Part shown: positions 17,270 to 26,414 of the stretch, one piece after another
How the letters are laid out: the number at the start of each line of letters is the position of its first letter
Position numbering within the stretch: position 1 is the stretch's first letter
Source: Bacillota bacterium
Lineage (GTDB): Bacteria; Bacillota; Clostridia; Acetivibrionales; DSM-1351
Assembly: GCA_023390335.1 (NCBI GenBank)
Contig: JAEWCZ010000086.1
Location: 1-64,000, forward strand
Length of the DNA stretch: 64,000 nt
Direction: 5' to 3'
Position numbers and translations under genes: made by a program
Notes under the pieces: generated by a model
Told to the model about the DNA's origin: nothing
Seen by the model: the letters and a program-made list of their open reading frames with translations, nothing else
Databases searched by the model: none

Positions 17270-18574
17270 CTATTTATTGAATCTTACCTTTATGGCATTT
17301 GCATGTGCATCCAATAATTCCGCTTCTGCAAACCTTATAATATCGTTGCTTGTTGTTTCAAGTGATTGTTTATTGTAATAAATAAGGCTTGATTTTTTAA
17401 TAAACTGGTCAACATTTACAGGTGATGAAAACCTTGCGGTTCCGCTAGTGGGAAGCACGTGGCTCGGTCCTGCCATATAGTCTCCCAAAGGTTCCGGTGA
17501 ATAGTTTCCAACGAATATTGCTCCCGCATTTTTTATCATTCCGAGTATGCTCATAGGCTCCTTTATACATATCTCTAAGTGCTCAGGTGCTATGTTATTT
17601 GATACCTCTATTGCTTCTTCTATGTTGTCAACCAGTATTCCGAATCCGTAGTCTTTTAGTGATTTCTCAATTATTTCATTTCTTTTAAGAGCTAAAAGTT
17701 GTTTTTCTATTTCAGTTTTAACGCTATCCAAAAGGCTTACATCATCGGTAACCAGCACAGAGGATGCCAATATATCATGTTCCGCTTGAGAGAGAAGATC
17801 TGCCGCTACGTACTCCGGTATTGCGCTTGAATCTGCTATTACCAGTATTTCGCTTGGGCCTGCAAACATGTCTATATCACAGTCTCCAAAAACAAGTCTC
17901 TTGGCTGTTGCAACATATACATTACCGGGGCCGCATATCTTATCCACCGACGGTATCGTTTCTGTTCCATATGCCATGGCAGCCACAGCCTGTGCCCCTC
18001 CTGCCCTGTATACCTCATCAACTCCTGCTTCTCTGGCAGCAACCAGTATTGCAGGATTTATGCTACCGTCCTTGGAAGGCGGTGTACACATTATCAGTTT
18101 TTCCACGCCGGCAACTTTTGCGGGAACCGCAGTCATTAATACCGATGAAATAAGGGGTGCTGTTCCTCCCGGAACATATAAGCCTACCTTTTCAAGTGGT
18201 CTTACAAGCTGTCCCAACATAGTTCCATCCTCTTTAGGATTTATCCAGCTGTTTTGAAGTTGCTTTTCATGAAAGTTCCATATATTCTGTCTTGATTTTT
18301 TTATAGTCTCCAATAACTGTGGATCAACCTTTTTGTATGCAACAGTAATTTCCTCTTCAGAGACTTTTATGGTTTCTATATCAACCTTATCGAACTTCTT
18401 TGTGTACTCTTTTAATGCACTATCACCGTTTTCTTTAACGTTTTGAATAATGTCAGCTACAATACTGATTATATTCCCGCCGTTTTGGGTTCCGGTTCTC
18501 TTAGTTAATTTTGTGTATAAGTCCTTTGCGACAGCCCCGTCAAAGTCACTGCGTAAATCCACTATATTAAGCAT
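17270..18574 (-). CDS. hisD: Histidinol dehydrogenase
   Basis: A 434-residue zinc enzyme doing the last two oxidations from histidinol to histidine with NAD+. Diagnostic stretches are VPGGTAPLISSVLMTAVPAKVAG, KICGPGNVYVATAKRLVFG and DMFAGPSEILV, with LLSQAEHD and the C-terminal GPSHVLPTSGTARFSSPV carrying zinc and catalytic His residues. Its ATG lies 5 bases beyond the start of the hisG stop, with the ribosome site AAGGGGG inside the end of hisG. No histidinol phosphatase gene is present in the operon. Confidence 0.97.
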   Translation of the reverse strand: MLNIVDLRSDFDGAVAKDLYTKLTKRTGTQNGGNIISIVADIIQNVKENGDSALKEYTKKFDKVDIETIKVSEEEITVAYKKVDPQLLETIKKSRQNIWNFHEKQLQNSWINPKEDGTMLGQLVRPLEKVGLYVPGGTAPLISSVLMTAVPAKVAGVEKLIMCTPPSKDGSINPAILVAAREAGVDEVYRAGGAQAVAAMAYGTETIPSVDKICGPGNVYVATAKRLVFGDCDIDMFAGPSEILVIADSSAIPEYVAADLLSQAEHDILASSVLVTDDVSLLDSVKTEIEKQLLALKRNEIIEKSLKDYGFGILVDNIEEAIEVSNNIAPEHLEICIKEPMSILGMIKNAGAIFVGNYSPEPLGDYMAGPSHVLPTSGTARFSSPVNVDQFIKKSSLIYYNKQSLETTSNDIIRFAEAELLDAHANAIKVRFNK

Positions 18575-18578
18575 ACTG

Positions 18579-19223
18579 TTACCCCCTTGCGGATAATTCT
18601 TCTCTTACTCCGTCTATAATTTTTTGAATTCGTTCGTTTTCCATTTTCATGCTTACTCTGTTTACTACCATTCTGGCACTGATATCTGCAATTGTATCTA
18701 GTACTACAAGGCCGTTTTCTTTGAGTGTTCTGCCGCTTTCAACCAAATCTACTATAACCTCCGACAAACCAACTAACGGAGCAAGTTCTACTGAACCATT
18801 TAGCTTTATTATTTCAACACTTTCTCTTCTTGTTTTTTCAAAATAATTTCTGGCTATATTAGGATACTTTGTACCTACTCTTTTTATATTAAGTTCGTCT
18901 ATCTTTCCCTGTAGCTCTGCCGGCCCCGCCAATGCCATTCTGCAGGCTGCAAATCCCAAATCAAGTACTTCATAAAGATTTCGCCCTTCCTCAAGCAGTG
19001 TGTCTTTTCCCACTATTCCTATGTCTGCTGCCCCGTACTCTACATAGGTTGGTACGTCTGCGGGCTTAGCAAGGAAAAACTTTATCTTATTTTTTTCATC
19101 AGACAGTATTAACTTTCTGGTGGATGATTTAAGTTCCGTACAGTCTATTCCAATCTTCTCAAAGATCTCTACCGACATGTCTGTAAGTCTTCCCTTTGAA
19201 AGTGCAATTGTCAAATATCTCAT
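18579..19223 (-). CDS. hisG: ATP phosphoribosyltransferase, short form
   Basis: A 214-residue catalytic subunit catalysing the first step, ATP + PRPP to PR-ATP. It has the short-form length without the C-terminal regulatory domain, so it needs HisZ for activity and histidine feedback. Motifs include LTIALSKGRL at the N-terminus, the PRPP-binding GVxE-like LVESGRTLKENGL and RVGTKYPNIARNYF. hisZ is immediately upstream, as expected for a HisG/HisZ hetero-octamer. Confidence 0.96.
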   Translation of the reverse strand: MRYLTIALSKGRLTDMSVEIFEKIGIDCTELKSSTRKLILSDEKNKIKFFLAKPADVPTYVEYGAADIGIVGKDTLLEEGRNLYEVLDLGFAACRMALAGPAELQGKIDELNIKRVGTKYPNIARNYFEKTRRESVEIIKLNGSVELAPLVGLSEVIVDLVESGRTLKENGLVVLDTIADISARMVVNRVSMKMENERIQKIIDGVREELSARG

Positions 19224-19271
19224 GTTTTAACTCCCCACAAAATTTTTTTATAATCTTTTTATATTCTATTG

Positions 19272-20531
19272 TTATTTAATGTTTAACAGGGCTTTAAAGC
19301 TTGTTTCCTCTGCGGTATCGTTTACTATATCGTACACTGTGATTTTATCATTATCGCCAATACGTATAATTCCGCCAATTTTTTTTGAAGAAGCGTAATT
19401 TTTTGCTTGGTCAATGTTCTCTGTCAAAACAAAAGTTTCTATTTTTAAGTCCTGCTTTCTAAGGGCTTCCGCTATTTCTATTGCTCTTTTTCTGTTTGCT
19501 TTTTCATAGCATATCAATGAATCTACGGAAGGCTTTTCAAAGGTAAGGCCCGAGTTTTCCATTGCTGTCATAAGCATATTTATCCTTAATGAGAAGCCTG
19601 TAGCAGGACACTCCTTCCCGAAACTGGACGTAAGGTTATCGTATCTTCCTCCTGATAGTATCGGGAATCCTACTCCGTTTGTAAAACCCCTAAAGGTAAT
19701 CCCAGTGTCATAATTTAAGCTTTTTAACATCCCTAAGTCTATTGATACATATTCTGAAAAGCCGTAATCACTTAATATTGATACTACTTCTTCTACATTT
19801 TCGATTGCTTTAAGACTTCTTTCGTTAATTGAAGATTTCTTAAATTCCTTTATTACATCAACAGGCCCAAATAATCCGGTAAGCTTCAAAATTATATCCT
19901 TTAAATCTGTACTTATATCATAACGGTTAAGTATTTCTTCTACACCTACAAGATCCTTTTTGTCTATTTGTTTTGATATAGCATCTATATCCTCATTTGT
20001 AAACTCCGCTTCTTCAGCTAGACCTTTAAAAAATTCTACCTGCCCAATTTCTATTTTGAATTCCTTGAGTCCTGCGGATTTCAGTGTGTTAATTGCCATA
20101 GCAATTATTTCTGCATCGCTTTCCGAGGATGAATCTCCCAGCATCTCTATCCCGGCCTGTGTAAACTCGTTTTGCCTGCCTCCGCCAACCTCATTAAATC
20201 TGAAAACATTGCCTATGTACGAGTATTTAATTGGCAACTGCACATCTCTGTTCTTTGTAGCGGTTATTCTTGCAACAGGAACAGTTATGTCAGGCCTTAA
20301 TACAAGAATACGTCCTTTCTGATCAAAGAACTTTACCATTGATTCCTGAGGAAAATGCTCTATTTCTGATGAAAATACATCAAAAAATTCTATTGTTGGA
20401 GTTTCTATTTCATAATAGCCATAAGACCTGAATGTGTTTCTGATTCTTTTTTCTATTTCTCTTTTTATGTAACATTCGTCAAATAGGATATCCTGTACAC
20501 CGTCAGGTGTGTATATCTTCCATCTAGACAT
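19272..20531 (-). CDS. hisZ: ATP phosphoribosyltransferase regulatory subunit
   Basis: A 419-residue histidyl-tRNA-synthetase paralogue that binds the short HisG and gives histidine feedback. It has the class II core (TPDGVQDILFDECYIKREIE, RPDITVPVARI, FRFNEVGG) and GGRYDNLTSSFGKECPATGFS, but the tRNA-synthetase catalytic signature is altered and it heads a his operon next to hisG. I chose the ATG at 20531 with GAGAGG 9 bases upstream. The longer frame starts at an unsupported TTG. It is the first gene behind the operon promoter. Confidence 0.93.
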   Translation of the reverse strand: MSRWKIYTPDGVQDILFDECYIKREIEKRIRNTFRSYGYYEIETPTIEFFDVFSSEIEHFPQESMVKFFDQKGRILVLRPDITVPVARITATKNRDVQLPIKYSYIGNVFRFNEVGGGRQNEFTQAGIEMLGDSSSESDAEIIAMAINTLKSAGLKEFKIEIGQVEFFKGLAEEAEFTNEDIDAISKQIDKKDLVGVEEILNRYDISTDLKDIILKLTGLFGPVDVIKEFKKSSINERSLKAIENVEEVVSILSDYGFSEYVSIDLGMLKSLNYDTGITFRGFTNGVGFPILSGGRYDNLTSSFGKECPATGFSLRINMLMTAMENSGLTFEKPSVDSLICYEKANRKRAIEIAEALRKQDLKIETFVLTENIDQAKNYASSKKIGGIIRIGDNDKITVYDIVNDTAEETSFKALLNIK

Positions 20532-20614
20532 AAGCAAATACCTCTCATATATATTAATTTTGGATTTTATAATTCCTTTACTAAGTTAAAGTGCTAAATT
20601 ACTAAATTATATTC

Positions 20615-20643
20615 ATTATATTTCATTTTATTCCATGAGTCAA
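20615..20643 (-). promoter_or_regulatory. Sigma-A promoter of the his operon
   Basis: On the minus strand TTGACT (20638-20643), a 17-base spacer and TATAAT (20615-20620) lie about 85 bases upstream of the hisZ start. The ~75-base leader holds no T-box: there is no specifier stem, no GGGTGG motif and not enough length. Confidence 0.75.
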
Positions 20644-20666
20644 TAGTAAAATCCTTTAGAAAACCA

Positions 20667-20696
20667 TAAAAAAACCGGCCCTTAGGGAGCCGGTTT
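20667..20696 (-). terminator. Intrinsic terminator after the first GH5-dockerin gene
   Basis: On the minus strand AAACCGGC (20689-20696) pairs with GCCGGTTT (20672-20679) around a 9-base loop and is followed by a run of T. It lies 9 bases past the stop codon, and insulates the his promoter from read-through. Confidence 0.9.
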
Positions 20697-20704
20697 GCTA
20701 TACT

Positions 20705-22903
20705 TTATGTGGTTATAGGAAGATGGGTTATTTTGCCCAGCAAATACTGTTTAAAAATGGACAAATCAATTGCATCAGTTGTACCATCCAGATTCAGGTC
20801 AAGTAAGTGTAAAATATCACTATTCGGAGTTTTAAGTCCTAAAAGGTACTGTTTGAGGATTGAATAATCAAGGGCATCTACAACTCCGTCCAGGTTGGCA
20901 TCACCACTTGTCGTGCTTTGAAGAAAATTAATTTTAAGTACAGGGTCAATTCCATTTCCGCTAAAGTCAAAAGTCAGGTTTATATTATCGGAAGGTTGCG
21001 ATGCAAGGTAACTCCTACTAATTGTTACAACATTTCCAGAAATAGTATAATTTACACCCGACAGAGGTACTGTACCATTCATAATTCCAAGAAAATAAAT
21101 ACCACCGGTAGGAGATATTGTTACCTTCAAATCCGCTGTAGATGTTCTATCAAAGGTTACAGTGGAGGGACTGATTATTGGACATTGGACCGAACCGCCC
21201 GGTGTTGTATCTCCGACAGCAATAGCTAGAACCTGGTCTACTCCGTCACTGTAATCAAAAATCAGTTTAGTTGTACCTGTAGGCAATCCCAACAGATATT
21301 CCTTTTTTATAATCAGATTTGTTGTATTTTCTATTATGTAATCCTGTCCTGCTACCAACTTTACAGACGATCCATTTAATATCGCATTAAGTGTATTACT
21401 TTTTGGGTCAAGTGTTACAGGTATATCTGTCGCATTTGCAGGATTCTTATCAAATACCGCTACTGTAGGGGATATAGATGCACTTAATTCTGATTCGGGG
21501 CCATATACCCCTATCTCCCAGATCGAATAAGGCCATTGGTAATTTACCCTCTGCATTCCGTATATCCTCAGATAACGGCCGGAGCACGATAGGCTTATAT
21601 CTTCTGTTTTCCCTGTTCCGTTATACTGTGTAATCAAATCAGTCCATGTATTTTGATCATCGGACACCTGAATTTTATATTGAGTTGCATATGCAGCCTC
21701 CCAGCATATAATTAGTCTGTTAATCTCCTTTTTTGCACCAAGGTCAACACATATCCAACTGGGGTCTGCGACTTGTGAAGCCCACCTTGTTTCAAAATCT
21801 CCATCTACTATATTACTTTCATTGTTTTGGGTACTTTCTATAGATGATGCTGTTACCGGCTTTTTATACGCTAGATTTCCGTATGGTAAGGGTTCTTTTG
21901 GGAGAACCGGAGGTAGGTTTGATAGTATGGATGCAGGTCTTTTGGCAATGTTTTTTACACTGTACTGATTATTAAGCATAACTTCCTTGCCATATTCGTT
22001 CAATGTAGCAAAAGTACTGTCTGATGTCATATCCAAAAATGTCTGAGGGTTGTTTCCGGGGCCCCATTCCCATGGAAGATAACCTATTTGATTTTTATAG
22101 CACTGTTCCATAATTGTTTGGTATGGGATTTTACCGTTTTCTGTTTCATCCCACTTATGTCCGAATTCACCGACGATTAGGGGAAGATTTATATTCACTG
22201 ATTGAGCAATTTCATCAATTACCTCCTGATCTGAATGTCCCCACATATAAGGCCACCACATATGTACCGAGAACATTAAATTTTTATCAGGATCAGCAGA
22301 TATGAGATATGGACCGCATGCCTGCAGCATATCTATGCTCTGACCATAGCTGGAGGCATCTATAACCAGAGGTACATGAATTCCAGCCTCCCTCATCTTC
22401 TTAACCGCTGATTCATAGTCTGCTTTAAATACGGCTTCTGTTACACTCTGACCTACTTCATTTCCTATATTGACTAATAAATACTCCTGATGTTTTTTAA
22501 TTACATTCACGACGTCAGGCCTTATCCAGTAATTTACAAGTGAAGGGAGCTTTGACCAATCACCGGTAGCATCGTGAAGTTCTATAATAGGAATCATGTG
22601 TTCAGCGCGACAATTGCGGATAACGGTATCCAAATCTTCTGCCGACCCATCTATTCCCCATGTGATTCTGACACAATTGGCACCCGTCTTTGCTATTTCT
22701 GAGAAAGACGGAACACCATCCTTATCAGTCCATATGCACATTTTGTTTACACCATAAAGAATTACTTTTTCTCCTGTGTTATCGTAGAGAAATCTTCCTT
22801 CAACTCTAAACCCGGGATGGGTTGAATCTACGGCTGCATTTGCTGTAATAGGGAATATAAAGAAAATTGCCAGTAAGGATACTATAAAATACAGTTTATT
22901 CAT
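20705..22903 (-). CDS. Cellulosomal GH5 glycoside hydrolase (mannanase-like) with CBM32, two X2 modules and dockerin
   Basis: A 732-residue secreted enzyme. A signal peptide (1-24, ending ANAA) precedes a GH5 catalytic domain (~25-335). Its acid/base is E149 in LVNIGNEVG and its nucleophile E246 in LIVGEFGHK. The sequence HDATGDWSKL and the VNYWI stretch fit the bacterial beta-mannanase branch (GH5_8), an inference. CBM32/F5-8C (~341-468), two X2 Ig-like modules (~476-565 and ~577-661) and a type I dockerin (~667-727, GDANLDGVVDALD and DLNLDGTTDAID) follow. The dockerin would bind a scaffoldin cohesin. I chose ATG 22903 with an AAGGAAGG site. An in-frame TTG at 22975 with AAAGGAGG also exists. 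It is a tandem duplicate of 23541-25730. Confidence 0.93.
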   Translation of the reverse strand: MNKLYFIVSLLAIFFIFPITANAAVDSTHPGFRVEGRFLYDNTGEKVILYGVNKMCIWTDKDGVPSFSEIAKTGANCVRITWGIDGSAEDLDTVIRNCRAEHMIPIIELHDATGDWSKLPSLVNYWIRPDVVNVIKKHQEYLLVNIGNEVGQSVTEAVFKADYESAVKKMREAGIHVPLVIDASSYGQSIDMLQACGPYLISADPDKNLMFSVHMWWPYMWGHSDQEVIDEIAQSVNINLPLIVGEFGHKWDETENGKIPYQTIMEQCYKNQIGYLPWEWGPGNNPQTFLDMTSDSTFATLNEYGKEVMLNNQYSVKNIAKRPASILSNLPPVLPKEPLPYGNLAYKKPVTASSIESTQNNESNIVDGDFETRWASQVADPSWICVDLGAKKEINRLIICWEAAYATQYKIQVSDDQNTWTDLITQYNGTGKTEDISLSCSGRYLRIYGMQRVNYQWPYSIWEIGVYGPESELSASISPTVAVFDKNPANATDIPVTLDPKSNTLNAILNGSSVKLVAGQDYIIENTTNLIIKKEYLLGLPTGTTKLIFDYSDGVDQVLAIAVGDTTPGGSVQCPIISPSTVTFDRTSTADLKVTISPTGGIYFLGIMNGTVPLSGVNYTISGNVVTISRSYLASQPSDNINLTFDFSGNGIDPVLKINFLQSTTSGDANLDGVVDALDYSILKQYLLGLKTPNSDILHLLDLNLDGTTDAIDLSIFKQYLLGKITHLPITT

Positions 22904-23116
22904 GGGTTTTTCCTTCCTTTCTTTAAAGTAAATGGTTGGACTCATATCACTTTCAGTCACCTGTTTTAAAAACAAAAAACTTGCCTCCTTTCATGTAGTA
23001 TATGGTTAAGGAAAGTGAAGAATTGACTTGATATTACAAGAAGTGATAGATAATATATCTAATTTTACCATTAATTTTAAAAATTTACGAGAAAGGAATT
23101 TATTATAATTTCTTAA
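22904..23116 (-). repeat. Duplicated upstream region of the GH5 genes, copy 1
   Basis: This 213-base stretch is nearly identical to 25731-25946 in front of the second GH5 gene, so promoter and leader were copied with the gene. It contains a perfect short palindrome, TAGATA-ATA-TATCTA (23047-23061; one mismatch in copy 2), which could be an operator. It also contains a second strong ribosome site (AAAGGAGG) ahead of an in-frame TTG at 22975. The similarity stops exactly at 23116, where the IS remnant begins. I do not see a convincing sigma-A promoter in it. Confidence 0.75.
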
Positions 23117-23265
23117 GTCATGACCACCCGTAAAACGGGTGGCTTGAGATAGCCCTATAAGGGCTTGTTACCGGCCAGCGCCTAAAGACGCTGGCTTTCA
23201 CTTTGTTCAAGCTATTATTGCCCTTGCCACTTTTGCCACCCCTAAAGGGACAAACGTACTACTTG
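23117..23265 (-). mobile_element. IS200/IS605-type element end with three hairpins (remnant)
   Basis: Three perfect hairpins lie in 80 bases: CCACCCGT/ACGGGTGG (23124-23142), AGCCCT/AGGGCT (23151-23165) and GCCAGCG/CGCTGGC (23174-23195). Single-strand-transposing IS200/IS605 elements carry such subterminal hairpins rather than inverted terminal repeats. They lie just downstream of a truncated TnpA gene, so this is its 3' end. It sits between the two duplicated GH5 genes. Confidence 0.75.
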
Positions 23266-23490
23266 CTACCCCTCAAAGGGGTCTTCATACTCTTTCACAC
23301 TTAGTTTATCTACCATGATATCGTGCTTTTCTTGTTCTTGTATATACTTTTTAATAGTTGCCTCATTGAGTCCCACTGTGCTCACATAAAATCCTTCTGC
23401 CCAAAAGTGTCTATTTCCAAACTTATATTTTAAGTTTGCATGCATATCAAATATCATCAATGCACTTTTTCCCTTTAGATATCCCATAAA
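23266..23490 (-). pseudogene. tnpA: Truncated IS200/IS605 transposase TnpA (C-terminal part)
   Basis: About 73 residues match the C-terminal half of the Y1 HUH transposase TnpA, including GNRHFWAEGFYVSTVGLNEATIKKYI, shortened here to its catalytic-helix core around the tyrosine in FYVSTVG. The metal-binding HUH motif and the whole N-terminal half are missing, because the reading frame ends abruptly near 23490 next to the terminator of the next gene. It cannot be active. The element is a scar at the duplication boundary. Confidence 0.85.
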
Positions 23491-23505
23491 ACTTGAGACA
23501 CTTAT

Positions 23506-23532
23506 AAAAAACCGGCTCCCGTGAGCCGGTTT
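23506..23532 (-). terminator. Intrinsic terminator after the second GH5-dockerin gene
   Basis: A perfect 10-bp stem AAACCGGCTC/GAGCCGGTTT (23509-23518 and 23523-23532) with a 4-base loop, flanked by A-run and T-run, so it can work in either direction. It is a stronger version of the terminator behind copy 1. Confidence 0.9.
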
Positions 23533-23540
23533 TTCAAACT

Positions 23541-25730
23541 TTACTGTGCTACAGGTAAGCTTGTTATTTTACCTAATAAATATTGTGCAAATATTGCACG
23601 GTCAATGGCATCTACAGAATTATCCTGATTCAGATCCACGTATTTTAAAACATAATCGGGCAACTCAATACCCAAGAGGTGTAATTTCAATAAAGCATAG
23701 TCAATCGCATCTACAGCCCCATCTCCGTTTGCATCACCATAGGTATTGTATACAAGTATTGTAACTTTAAATATCAATACGTTATCATTATAAAAGTGGA
23801 ATACAAGCCGAATAGTTTTAGACTTTGTTGCAAGGTACTCCTTCTTTATTGTTACAATACCTCCTTCAACCGTGTAATCTACACCGTCAACCAAGGTTTC
23901 AGAACCATTACTTATTGATGTAAGCGAATTTCCGTTAGAAGCTACAAATACCGGAATATCTTCCGGAGCACTGTTAGTAAATGTAGCCGTATCAGGTAAA
24001 AGCTCAGGGTATCCAATACTTCCGACTGGTGTTGTATCTCCCACTGAAACGGCAAAAACAGGATCAATACCGTCACTGTAATCAAAAGTTAACTTTGTTG
24101 TACCTATGGGCAATGACTGCAAATATTCCTTTTTAATTAACAGAGTATTACCGCTTATGGTATAGTCCCTTCCGGACACCAGTACAGAAGTACCATTTTT
24201 TATTTCATTCAGAATATTGCTCTTGGGGTCTAGCGTAACAGCTATATCTGCTGCCTTTGCCGAACTTTTATCAAATACCGCTACTGTAGGGGATATAGAT
24301 GAACTTAATTCTGATTCGGGGCCGTATACTCCTATCTCCCATATTGAATAAGGCCATTGGTAATTCGCTCTTTGCATTCCATATATCCTCAAGTAACGGC
24401 CGGAGCACGATAGGCTTATATCTTCTGTTTTCCCTGTTCCGTTATATTGTGTAATCACATCAGTCCATGTATTTTGATCATCTGATACCTGAATCTTGTA
24501 TTGGGTTGCATATGCAGCCTCCCAACAAATAATCAATCTGTTTATTTCTTTTTTTGCACCAAGATCAACACAAACCCAACTTGGATCTGAGACCTGTGAA
24601 GCCCATCTTGTTTCGAAATCACCGTCTACTATATTACTTTCATTGTTTTGAGTGCTTTCTATAGATGAAGCTGATACCGGCTTTTTATATGCCAGATTTC
24701 CATATGGCAGAGGTTCCTTTGGCAGTACCGGCGGAAGATTTGAGAGCATGGATGCAGGTCTCTTAGCGATATTTTTTACACTGTACTGGTTGTTAAGCAT
24801 AACTTCCTTGCCATAATCATTTAAGGTATCAAAGGTACTATCTGAAGTCATGTCCAAAAATGTCTGAGGGTTGTTTCCGGGGCCCCATTCCCACGGCAAA
24901 TAGCCAACCTCATTCTTATAGCACTGTTCCATTATTGTTTGGTATGGGATTTTACCATTTTCCGTTTCATCCCACTTATGTCCGAATTCACCGACGATAA
25001 GGGGAAGATGCATATTCACTGATTGGGCAATTTCATCAATTACCTCCTGATCAGAATGTCCCCACATATAAGGCCACCACATATGTACGGAGAACATCAG
25101 ATTTCTATCAGGGTCGTCTAAAATTAGATACGGTCCACATGCCTGTAGCATATCTATGCTCTGACCATAGTTGGAGGCATCTATAACCAGCGGTACATGA
25201 ATTCCCGCTTCCCTCATTTTACGCACAGCAGAGGAGTAGTCTGCTTTAAATGCAGCTTCCGATACGTTCTGCCCTACTTCATTTCCTATATTTACTATTA
25301 AATATTCCTGATGTTTTTTAATCACATTGACTACATCAGGTCTTATCCAGTAATTTACAAGTAAAGGGAGCTTTGACCAGTCACCGGTGGCATCGTGAAG
25401 TTCTACAATAGGAATCATGTGTTCAGCACGGCAATTGCGAATAACGGTATCCAAATCTTCTGCGGAACCGTCTATTCCCCATGTGATTCTGACACAATTT
25501 GCCCCCGTTTTTGCTATTTCTGAGAAAGACGGAACACCATCCTTGTCAGTCCATATGCACATTTTGTTTACACCATAGAGAATTACCTTTTCTCCTCTAT
25601 TATCATAAAGAGCTCTTTCATCCACTCTGAAACCAGGGTGGTTAATATCAATTACCATTGCTGCATTAACTACAACAGGAATTATTAACAGAGCAACCAG
25701 CAAGGAAATTAAAAGATAAATTTTTTTCAT
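23541..25730 (-). CDS. Cellulosomal GH5 glycoside hydrolase, tandem paralogue
   Basis: A 729-residue secreted enzyme with the same order as its neighbour: signal peptide (1-24), GH5 domain with NIGNEVG and LIVGEFGHK catalytic motifs, CBM32, X2, a second X2-like module and a type I dockerin (GDANGDGAVDAID and DLNQDNSVDAIDRAIF). The catalytic and CBM32 parts are nearly identical to 20705-22903, while the second X2 and the dockerin differ clearly. That pattern fits either uneven divergence or gene conversion over the 5' two-thirds. The dockerin recognition residues differ from those of copy 1. ATG 25730 has a GGAAGG site; the alternative TTG at 25805 is shared with copy 1. Confidence 0.93.
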   Translation of the reverse strand: MKKIYLLISLLVALLIIPVVVNAAMVIDINHPGFRVDERALYDNRGEKVILYGVNKMCIWTDKDGVPSFSEIAKTGANCVRITWGIDGSAEDLDTVIRNCRAEHMIPIVELHDATGDWSKLPLLVNYWIRPDVVNVIKKHQEYLIVNIGNEVGQNVSEAAFKADYSSAVRKMREAGIHVPLVIDASNYGQSIDMLQACGPYLILDDPDRNLMFSVHMWWPYMWGHSDQEVIDEIAQSVNMHLPLIVGEFGHKWDETENGKIPYQTIMEQCYKNEVGYLPWEWGPGNNPQTFLDMTSDSTFDTLNDYGKEVMLNNQYSVKNIAKRPASMLSNLPPVLPKEPLPYGNLAYKKPVSASSIESTQNNESNIVDGDFETRWASQVSDPSWVCVDLGAKKEINRLIICWEAAYATQYKIQVSDDQNTWTDVITQYNGTGKTEDISLSCSGRYLRIYGMQRANYQWPYSIWEIGVYGPESELSSSISPTVAVFDKSSAKAADIAVTLDPKSNILNEIKNGTSVLVSGRDYTISGNTLLIKKEYLQSLPIGTTKLTFDYSDGIDPVFAVSVGDTTPVGSIGYPELLPDTATFTNSAPEDIPVFVASNGNSLTSISNGSETLVDGVDYTVEGGIVTIKKEYLATKSKTIRLVFHFYNDNVLIFKVTILVYNTYGDANGDGAVDAIDYALLKLHLLGIELPDYVLKYVDLNQDNSVDAIDRAIFAQYLLGKITSLPVAQ

Positions 25731-25946
25731 GGTTTTTCCTTCCTTTCTTTCTTTTAAGTAAATGGTTAGACTCATATCACTTTCAGTCACCTGTTTTAAA
25801 AACAAAAAACTTGCCTCCTTTCATGTGGTATTTGGTTAAGCAAAGCGAAGAATTGACTTAATATTAGAAGAAGTGATAAATAATATATCTAATTTTACCA
25901 TTAATTTAAAAAATTTACGATAAAGGAATTTATTATAATTTCTTAA
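25731..25946 (-). repeat. Duplicated upstream region of the GH5 genes, copy 2
   Basis: This is the partner of 22904-23116. It is nearly identical over the whole length up to TTCTTAA at 25946, after which the gerW terminator begins. The two copies differ by a one-codon insertion in the leader and scattered substitutions. Confidence 0.75.
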
Positions 25947-25952
25947 ATGCAA

Positions 25953-25989
25953 AAAAGCTGCTTGAATTACCATTTTTCAAGCAGCTTTT
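25953..25989 (-). terminator. Intrinsic terminator after gerW
   Basis: A 12-bp stem, AAAGCTGCTTGAA (25954-25966) against TTCAAGCAGCTTTT (25976-25989), with a ~10-base loop, followed on the minus strand by six T. It lies about 35 bases past the gerW stop codon. Confidence 0.9.
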
Positions 25990-26024
25990 ACGGTTTTAAC
26001 TTGTAATTTATTATTAGGAAATTA

Positions 26025-26414
26025 TTACTCTTCCTTTAACTCATCTTTAGAGTTTTCCTCTTCTTTCTTTTCCTGTATCTTTTCCACAATACCCGGCACC
26101 ATATCAAGTAATTTATCCAAACCACCGGATTTCTTTATGGGAAGGAGTTCTACCTTGTCACCACTAATAACCAGAACGGCTGTAGGAGAAACTCTTGCTC
26201 CTGTTCCTCCTCCGCCTCCTTCTCCTCCCATACCTTTTTCATCATTGCCGGTACCTCCACCCATTCCAAGACCAAAGCTCATATTTATAAACGGTACCAA
26301 TGTTACTTCACCAACCTTAATAGGTTCACCTACTACTGTCTTTGTCTTTAAGAAATTTTCCAGTTTGTCAAAGATAACACTCATGTTTTCACTAAAATTG
26401 AAACTATTCGCCAT
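26025..26414 (-). CDS. gerW: Sporulation/germination protein GerW (YtfJ family)
   Basis: A 129-residue protein of the YtfJ/GerW family, found in spores and needed for normal germination in Bacillus. The family pattern is clear: VVGEPIKVGEVTLVPF, then a glycine-rich stretch (GLGMGGGTGN and GGEGGGGGTGARVSP), then AVLVISGDKVELLPI. It starts at ATG with GAGGAGG 8 bases upstream and overlaps the end of the YtfI-like gene by 34 bases. The same ytfI-ytfJ pairing exists in Bacillus. Confidence 0.93.
   Translation of the reverse strand: MANSFNFSENMSVIFDKLENFLKTKTVVGEPIKVGEVTLVPFINMSFGLGMGGGTGNDEKGMGGEGGGGGTGARVSPTAVLVISGDKVELLPIKKSGGLDKLLDMVPGIVEKIQEKKEEENSKDELKEE

Noticed and set aside
20532..20614. 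T-box or his attenuator ahead of hisZ
   Set aside because: The leader after the promoter is only about 75 bases and contains no antiterminator motif, specifier loop or run of His codons.
22904..22975. N-terminal extension MFLKQVTESD of the GH5 proteins as the true start
   Set aside because: The ATG directly before the signal peptide has its own ribosome site and gives a normal signal peptide. The extension would bury it behind ~24 polar residues. Its conservation is explained by the recent duplication.
23117..23265. Series of short hairpins as a CRISPR array
   Set aside because: The three hairpins differ in sequence and spacing, there are no equal-length spacers, and they sit at the 3' end of a truncated TnpA gene.
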